Origin: Paraspadella gotoi
Lineage: Eukaryota; Chaetognatha
DNA length: 64,000 nucleotides
Direction: 5' to 3'
Assembly: GCA_051294375.1 (NCBI GenBank)
Contig: CM119268.1
Coordinates: forward strand, 11,366,200-11,430,199
Shown here piece by piece: positions 50,748 to 64,000 of this stretch (the first letter of the stretch is position 1; each line of letters begins with the position of its first letter). The notes under the pieces are model-generated. The model was given only the letters and a program-made list of their open reading frames with translations. It was not told the origin of the DNA and ran no database searches. The translations under genes were made by a program, and so were the position numbers.

Positions 50748-52615
50748 TCATTGAACTTGCTCTCCAAACAGTCCGACCTCCGCCCGTTTTCTCACAACTC
50801 TCCTCGATAAGATGTAACTCCACGTGGCGAGCATCTTCTCGTACTTGGAGCCAAAGTGGATGTTGGCCTCGTCATCATCAAGATCTTTGAGATCGACCCC
50901 GAATGCCGTGAGGTCGACCACGTGTGGCCGCGCTCGCTCCCAACAACAGGCTCGTCGACAGTAAAATCGCAGCAACGTGAAGAGCGAATCCATGGGATAC
51001 TCGAAGATGAAGTCGTGTCGACGATAGCACCACATCTTTTTGGATTGTTCTTGAATCTCCCTGAGGTAAATTAAATGGACAAGGGAATACTCATTTTAAT
51101 ACTCATTTCAACTGTTTGTCCATTTGTCTGTTTGGCAATTATTTGAAAGTTAGTAATTACATTTGATTTGTAACTCATCTTTTGAGATCATCTGCGACCA
51201 ATCGTTTTTTATTTATAAGCTCAGAATATATATTAAAATAAAGTCAAAGAATAGTCCTTTATAATTATATCCTATATGGTTGTTTACAGTTTTGTTTACA
51301 TGTTGTTAAGATTAAAGGTTAGCCAGCCGCATTTAATTTAAAATTAGTCTACAAATAGTTAAATGTATGGTGGACTAAAATCCACCAACCGTTCATCAGC
51401 GACCATTGGTGCCGGAGGCAAGTCATTCGCCTCCCAACCCAAAGGTCCGGGGTTCTGCCCGGTGGTCGCCTAGCAGTTAAGAGGGTCGGGGCGCTTAACC
51501 CGCCTGTAACATGGTGTTACAGCCTGATCCGAAAGCTCAGGGACTGCTTATATTTGAACGTTTCTGTCACTAACACAATAACAATAATTACTGTCTCTTA
51601 TTGATGAGCCCGACTTCGAACACAACAGCAACAACAACACTTTCAGGCGACATGCTCAACCTGGCGATGCACTTTCCGCCCACAACACATCAGGCGACAT
51701 GCCTCACTTGGTGACGAACTTTCCACCAACAAACAAACATTCACTGAGAGACGCAACAGACTTCTCCCTACGGGAGGGGGGGATGTATGGTGGACTAAAA
51801 TCCACCAACCGTTCATCAGCGACCATTGGTGCCGGAGGCAAGTCATTCACTTCCCAACCCAAAGGTCCGGGGTTCTAGCCCGGTGATTGCCGAGCAGTTA
51901 AGAGGGACGGGGCGCTTAACCGCGCTGTAACATGGTGTTACAGCTGATCCGAAGCTCAGAGACTGCTTATATTAACGGTTCTTTCACTAACACAAACAAT
52001 AATTACTGTCTCTTCAAATGTAACTAAATAATTAAAATGTAATCAACACTCTCTTATAAAAATTACCTGAATGAGAAGTTGAACATTGCAATCAGCATTT
52101 TCATAAGTATTAAGTTAGCCATACAAACATAGAGCGCTTGAAAAGCTGGTATTGCAATGTATCGCATAAAAGGAAATCCATCCAACTTTTGTAATTCGTC
52201 ATCGGTTATGATGTTGTAAGTGAACAGGTTGTAGTAAGGTCGAAAAACCAGCTTAGCCGTGACCCTCAAGCTGACTTCGGCCGTGTTGTTGGGCAAAGTT
52301 TCGTTAGCTTCCCCCATCCAGTGTCGGACGTCATTGCGGTCAAAAACTTGGAACATGCAGACGCCGTAGGGAAATGAGAAAACCACAATAAAAGCCATGA
52401 ACACTAGGACGTCCTTCATCATTTTCTGGAGAAGGTAAGTCTTGGTTCCGATGATGGGAAAGGCTTCGTACATTTGAAGGAACTTGACGCAGATGCAGAG
52501 GTAGAAGAGGAAGATGACGGCGAGTCGGACGAGGTCGTTGTCGGTCAGCTGGAAGAACACCACCGGCAGGACCACCGACACCACGAACAGGATGAAGAAC
52601 ATGTCCAGCAAATTC
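50748..52615 (-). CDS. TRPM-like channel, second pore and C-terminal cassette (alternative 3' end or partial duplicate)
   Basis: Two minus-strand exons, 52615-52067 and 51060-50748, repeat the last two exons of the TRPM-like gene to the right. They encode NLLDMFFILFVV, YLLQKMMKDVLVF, FRPYYNLFTYNII, LILMKMLIAMFNFSFR, then REIQEQSKKMWCYRRHDF and a short tail ending GEQVQ-stop. Reading frames are intact and phases are identical to copy 1. Copy 2 starts with a phase-2 acceptor (TTTTTAATCCAG), so it can follow the same upstream exon (54471). No S1-S2 or N-terminal exons precede it, so it is either an alternative terminal cassette or a duplicate without its own 5' part. Its intron holds two SINE copies. 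Confidence 0.78.
51366..51600 (+). mobile_element. tRNA-like SINE (family 1), copy 1
   Basis: Starts TATGGTGGACTAAAATCC, has CATTGGTGCCGGAGGCAAGT and a B-box-like GTCCGGGGTTCTGCCC, then GGGCGCTTAACCCGCCTGTA, GGGACTGCTTATATT and an ATAATTACTGTCTCTT tail. Family of four copies in this window, all on the plus strand, all in introns of the TRPM-like gene. Confidence 0.7.
51786..52014 (+). mobile_element. tRNA-like SINE (family 1), copy 2
   Basis: Nearly identical to the copy at 51366, with GTCCGGGGTTCTAGCCCGG intact as a B-box-like element. The two are separated by about 185 bp of other sequence containing CAGGCGACATGC-type repeats. Confidence 0.7.
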
Positions 52616-53058
52616 CTGGATTAAAAAGTGGCTCGTTACCATTGCGACAATAATTGTAAATAAAAAAATGTAAGCTATTGTCGTGACAACACTTTCATCG
52701 AAACACAGAATTAAAATTTAGTTCCAATATCGGATAATGTAGCGTTTTAAGTTTTTAGTGAAAGCAAATAAAATAAGGCATTTTGTAAAACTGGGACACA
52801 ATTCAATAAGCCTGTGTTGCAGGTTTTTTTCTTTTTAATAAAGCAGAAGTAGGCCGCAAGCAGACAGAAGGCATTCAGTTAAGATTGATAAAAATAACGA
52901 ACATTTGGGTAAAACATGCAAACATCAAATTATTACATACATTAAACAAGTTTTGTAGCACGTTAAAATATAAAAGGAAACCGTTGTAAAGTAACAAAAA
53001 GTGTTTTAAAAAACCCTTATAATTATAAATTATTGAGTCCGAATAACCAGACATCTTT

Positions 53059-59995
<6,937 letters not shown>

Positions 59996-61024
59996 CTGTG
60001 GCGAAAAATATGGACAGATTCTCTTGAAAAATATTTTTTTCCATTTTTCGATTTCTGATTTCGTCTCCATTTTTATTTTTGATCTGCGAAAAATTTATTA
60101 TCATTTAAATTTAATATCATTTAAATTTTTTAAAACAATATTATGTATAAAGCGTTCAATAAGTTACATATTACACCTACATATTACAAATTATTTTTTG
60201 GAGAGAACATATTCTTACATCTATGATCACTTAGCTATTTTAAATTAAAACTTTCATTATTATATTGGTGAATAAAATATTATAAAAATTCATGCACAGT
60301 GAATGAGAATAAATACATTTATTGCTTTAAACAAAAGTACAGCCACGCGATGCATAGCAAATATTAACTTATTTGGCCAGTCAAACATCCCCGGGAGAAA
60401 TGAGCAGGCAGGATTAGTAAACAAATCCCGCGTGGGGACGATCTAAGTGATTTCGTCACCGGACGAGCGAATGTGCTGTCACTAGAGGCTGAGAGAGAAG
60501 CGCAGGTGCTGGTATTCACGATGCAGCCAGCGGCGCCGGGGTCTTGCACAAAACGGAAGAAACGAGGAACGATTCGCAAATGAGATCCGGTCGCGCACGG
60601 GATCCAGTATTTTCTTCAATTTTCATTATTTCGCGGTGATTTCAAAGATGAAAATAGGAAATGTTATTTTTTAAATTTATTTACATTTTTATTATCGGTT
60701 TTTCAGTATAAATCACCAAGTTAATCTTGTAATCTGTATATTCATTGGATTTCTTTAAATTACAGTTTTGTCTTTTGTTTGTTTTCTGTTGTGCATTCTT
60801 TCGATAGAGGACTCGCGAAACTAAGTGAACGTGTTCGTAAACAATTGCCCCTCTCCTTTTCAAAAATTAAAACGGGTCACATGTTAAAAAATGTTTTAAT
60901 AATTGAACACAGTAACAATAAATTCGAATTGAATATTGTTTCAACTTTAACATCGGGTGTTTGGTACGTTATGGTTTTTAACTTTAACTGATTTGGTTGT
61001 TTTTCCAAATCCACGCAACGTCAA
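59996..61024. other. 5' flank or first intron of the TRPM-like gene
   Basis: The 25-nt exon at 59971-59995 needs an upstream exon, which should lie here or beyond, but I could not identify it. A minus-strand frame at 60364-60579 is Ser/Pro-rich and unsupported. Otherwise AT-rich. Confidence 0.45.
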
Positions 61025-62237
61025 TCAACTGTCAAGTAAACTCTTTCGTTCATCAACTTTTTCTTCCCCGTTCCCGGCATAGAATTTGATAAACGCCAGC
61101 GCCACCACCGACGCGAATATCACGGTGGCGCCAATGATCGCCAAAGGCGCCATCACTTCTTCGTAAAGCGCAAACGCTAACGTCGCTCCGATTGGAATGA
61201 CGCATGCGTTGATGATGTTGCCGACGACGCCGGCCGATCCGGGCTTCCACGACTCCAGCTCTTGACACCCGTAGATCGACGAGACCCGCAACAGGTTGAG
61301 CACGGAGCCGCTTTCCAGAGAGAGAACAACGCCGCTCCAAGACGACGCCGGCGGGAGGTTCCAACCGCCGTCGATAGTCAAGTAGATGGGGACGACGACG
61401 ACGGAGGTGGCGCTGCGGAGGAAGACATAGTTCGTCCAATGGACGTGCTTGAATACGCCGATCATGAAGGGAAAGATAGCATGGTTTAGGCCGATCGCCA
61501 TGGCGACTATGATTGGGACGAGGGGATGCGAAACGGAGACTGGGGGGAGAAATTACGGAACGCTTTTAGTATTTTCATTTTTACAATGATGATTGAATTG
61601 TAAAAAAGTTATCACATAAAAAGGAACTTACTCAGAGAGTGAAACGACGTATTAGTTATTGCCACCATGAAAACCCCTACTGAAGCCATGATGATCCCGA
61701 GAAAGTCAACGCTGCTCAGGCATTTATGATTGACGACACCCTGCATTACCTGCGACGAATCGATAACAGATGTTAGCCTAAGTTAGATAGTTTATTAGTA
61801 AACTAGACCCCGCAGTAATTGCCTCGAAGTGATAACCTTGATGGGAGTAGCTTAGTTGTTATCGATCAAAGGTTCAAGCATCAACTCTCTTTCCTTTTTA
61901 CCGGAGTCCAAAGTATGTTGGAAATGATGATAGCGGCCAGATTTCCCACGGCCATCCGTTCCGAACAAAACAAAAGGGCGATGCACCCAAGATCCGCCAA
62001 AGAGCAGACGAAAAGAAAAACTGCCCATTCCATCTTCGTCCTCAGCCCCCAGTTTTTGAGCATCACCGGAACGAATGGCGCAAGGGTGAGGAGTTGGCCG
62101 AGGGCGATCAGCGCCACCGCTTGTGACGGTCGGAGTTCGTACGTCCCGCGCATGAGGTTCGTGTTGAGGCCGTCCATGATTTTGGAGCAAAAGTAGAGGA
62201 GGAATCCCCAGAAAACGTGGAACCGAGACGAATCCAT
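61025..62237 (-). CDS. DMT/EamA-type membrane transporter C
   Basis: Minus-strand exons 62237-61902, 61749-61632 and 61539-61025, phases consistent, 322 residues from ATG at 62237. Helices include FHVFWGFLLYFCSK, LFVCSLADLGCIALLFC, GNLAAIIISNILWTPVMQGV, DFLGIIMASVGVFMVAI, PLVPIIVAMAIGLNHAIFPF, GAVGxxI-like segments (GVVGNIINACVIPIGATLAF) and ATVIFASVVALAFIKFY. This is the ten-helix, two-repeat plan of DMT transporters. It is only distantly like transporters A and B. The C-terminus DERKSLLDS contains an acidic dileucine pattern (ERKSLL), a known endosome/lysosome sorting type; its use here is inference. The substrate is unknown. Confidence 0.65.
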
Positions 62238-62902
62238 TCATGGCGAGTTAATGAAAAGTTTTTTTCGTTTGCATTCTAAAAATTTGTTGTTCTTTTCACT
62301 TAGCTATAATCACAGAAGAATCATCGGTGCTCGATTAAAATCACATCGTATTCGGATCTAGTTTTATAATTCAGAATGAAATGTTTCACATTTCACAATG
62401 TTTAATGATTGATCATTTCTCGCGTTGTTGGAGAGTTTAGTCGAAACGGATTGATGATTATTTGAGTAATGAACGTAACGTTGAATTGATGTTATGTTTT
62501 TGGTATTTAATCTATTATTTTTTTTTTTGAAATAAAAGAAACGATTTGACAGTTAAAACGATAAAAAGATGAAACGATAAATCTATTAATCTATTAATAT
62601 ATTAATCTATTAATCTATTAATCTATTAATCTATTAATCTATCAAGAGTCTCTTGCGATCGTCTTCATAGTCCAGTACGTAAATTTCCACGAAAATTTTT
62701 TTCGTCTTGCGGATTCGATTAATTCGGCAAGTTACAAAATTAAGATGATAAAGCACGGGTGAGTTTTGGCTTCTAACTGATTGTTAAATGAGCCGCTCAG
62801 CCTCTTCGTTCAAAATTATTGAAAATTCTTTTCTACCTTGAACCTGATCTTGAAAGGAGTCTTGAAGGGCGCTGACCGGTTTTTAAATTCCTCTCTCTCT
62901 CT

Positions 62903-62977
<75 letters not shown>

Positions 62978-63828
62978 TCTAGTGTACGCAATTACTAACA
63001 TGCTAAAAGGTTCACATTTTTATTTCTAACAACAAATCAATCCATCTTCAACGAGATATTTCTCATCTACTCTTTACTATAGCGTTAAAAAATTGTATCA
63101 ATGATTTTCACTCCTGTTTTGATGTTTAGGAAATTTTAAAAAGTTTTTTTTTCTGTCGAACGATTATCCCCGACGTTCCTTCTTTTCATTATCTTTCAAT
63201 TCTTTCTACTTTTATGTCTTATTTTTCTTAGAAAACCTGAATAAGACGTCGTATTGAGAACCACAAGGTTCTCAGAAACCTCTTCTCTTCTTTAGTAGCC
63301 GTATTCGGGTTTCAAGAAACAAATAGAAACACATTTTAATTAACTGGACTTTCGAAAGGTCTCAAGTAAAGTAAAAGTATTAATATTGTATTTGCTCAGC
63401 GTGCTATTTTTAATGTGTTTTTTAAGCAATTTGCCATGTTGCCTCCTTTTCAGACATTTTCAATTTTTGAAGTTTCATCGGCATTTTCAGATGTAAAATA
63501 TAAGAAAAAAACATTTTAATAATTTCTCCATAAAAATTGAAGGAATACTTGGATAATCTGATATAATATAATAACATGATAAAATAGGCAAAAACACGGC
63601 ACAGTCCAAAAAAGCCTTGATTTTTTTACTACAGCTGAGGTTGAAAACAAAAGGCAACCTCCTAAGTTGACTGTAAAATATTGAATGAATCATTGGCTGG
63701 AGGTTTAAAAGAACGAAACCAAATCCGCCCGAACCCGAGCTTTCTGTCAAATCTCCAGTGATATCAAAACTGAAAACGTATCATCACGGCTACTCCTTCC
63801 TCACCTTGCGAGTTCAGCAGAGTATAAA
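62238..63828. other. Intergenic, with simple repeats
   Basis: An 8-bp tandem repeat (CTATTAAT)n lies at about 62579-62641 and a (CT)n tract at about 62889-62985. No gene supported. Confidence 0.6.
62889..62985. repeat. (CT)n microsatellite
   Basis: CT run with short TTCTCC interruptions, intergenic. Confidence 0.9.
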
Positions 63829-64000
63829 CTTATCTCTAGTATCTCGACTGTGACCAATATGCTTTGGTACCCAAGTCACTTTCACGGAAAAAAACTACCA
63901 GTTGCTTTGGCGGGAAAAAAGCGCGTGACGAAGTCCTCGACGCCATCTCGAGGAGAAACTGGGACGAATTCTTAGAGATTTTGTTCGCTGACAATGACGA
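63829..64000 (+). CDS. Possible partial exon at the window edge
   Basis: A plus-strand frame stays open from just after a TAG near 63826 to the last base. It contains YALVPKSLSRKKTTSCFGG and KKARDEVLDAISRRNWDEFL, ending EILFADND. The second part is amphipathic and looks protein-like. There is no start codon, so an upstream exon or acceptor is needed. No domain recognised. Confidence 0.35.

Overview
This is a stretch of an animal (metazoan) nuclear genome. Genes are broken into many short exons with GT-AG introns. The families present (a PDZ-GEF-type Rap exchange factor, a laminin LG domain pair, a paired-like homeobox gene, a TRPM-like channel) are typical of Metazoa. I cannot place the species. 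The DNA is rich in (CT)n/(GA)n tracts, short inverted-repeat elements and a tRNA-like SINE. Five runs of ten Ns mark assembly gaps, and at least three of them lie between near-identical flanks, which suggests both haplotypes were scaffolded in series.

Layout, left to right: 867-3407 (+) 3' end of a RAPGEF2/6-like gene, with two further phase-matched exons after its TGA stop (to 3903). 5443-8079 (+) a POGLUT2/3 (KDELC)-like ER glucosyltransferase whose middle exons carry several small indels. 8896-15155 (-) LG4-LG5 of a laminin-alpha-like gene, tail to tail with the previous gene; possible upstream exons lie at 20282-20408 and 29143-29197. Between 15 and 29 kb there is mostly low-complexity DNA and one inverted-repeat element. 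30844-32380 (+) a complete five-exon paired-like homeobox gene. 34195-36636 (+) DMT/EamA-type transporter A. 37350-39334 (-) a complete class I SAM O-methyltransferase. 40516-46046 (+) an SDF4/Cab45-like EF-hand protein. 46873-48859 (+) DMT transporter B, a paralogue of A. 50748-59995 (-) a TRPM-like channel whose pore and C-terminal exons are present twice in tandem. 61025-62237 (-) DMT transporter C. 63829-64000 (+) an open frame running off the window edge.

The genes do not form an operon-like system. Two encode probable secretory-pathway luminal proteins (POGLUT with a KTEL end, Cab45-like). Three encode ten-TM-type transporters within 28 kb.

The two observations I would check first are the UGA-CUAG stop of the RAPGEF gene, followed by 104 in-frame codons over two splice junctions, and the duplicated TRPM 3' cassettes, which are phase-compatible with the same upstream exon and could give two alternative pores.
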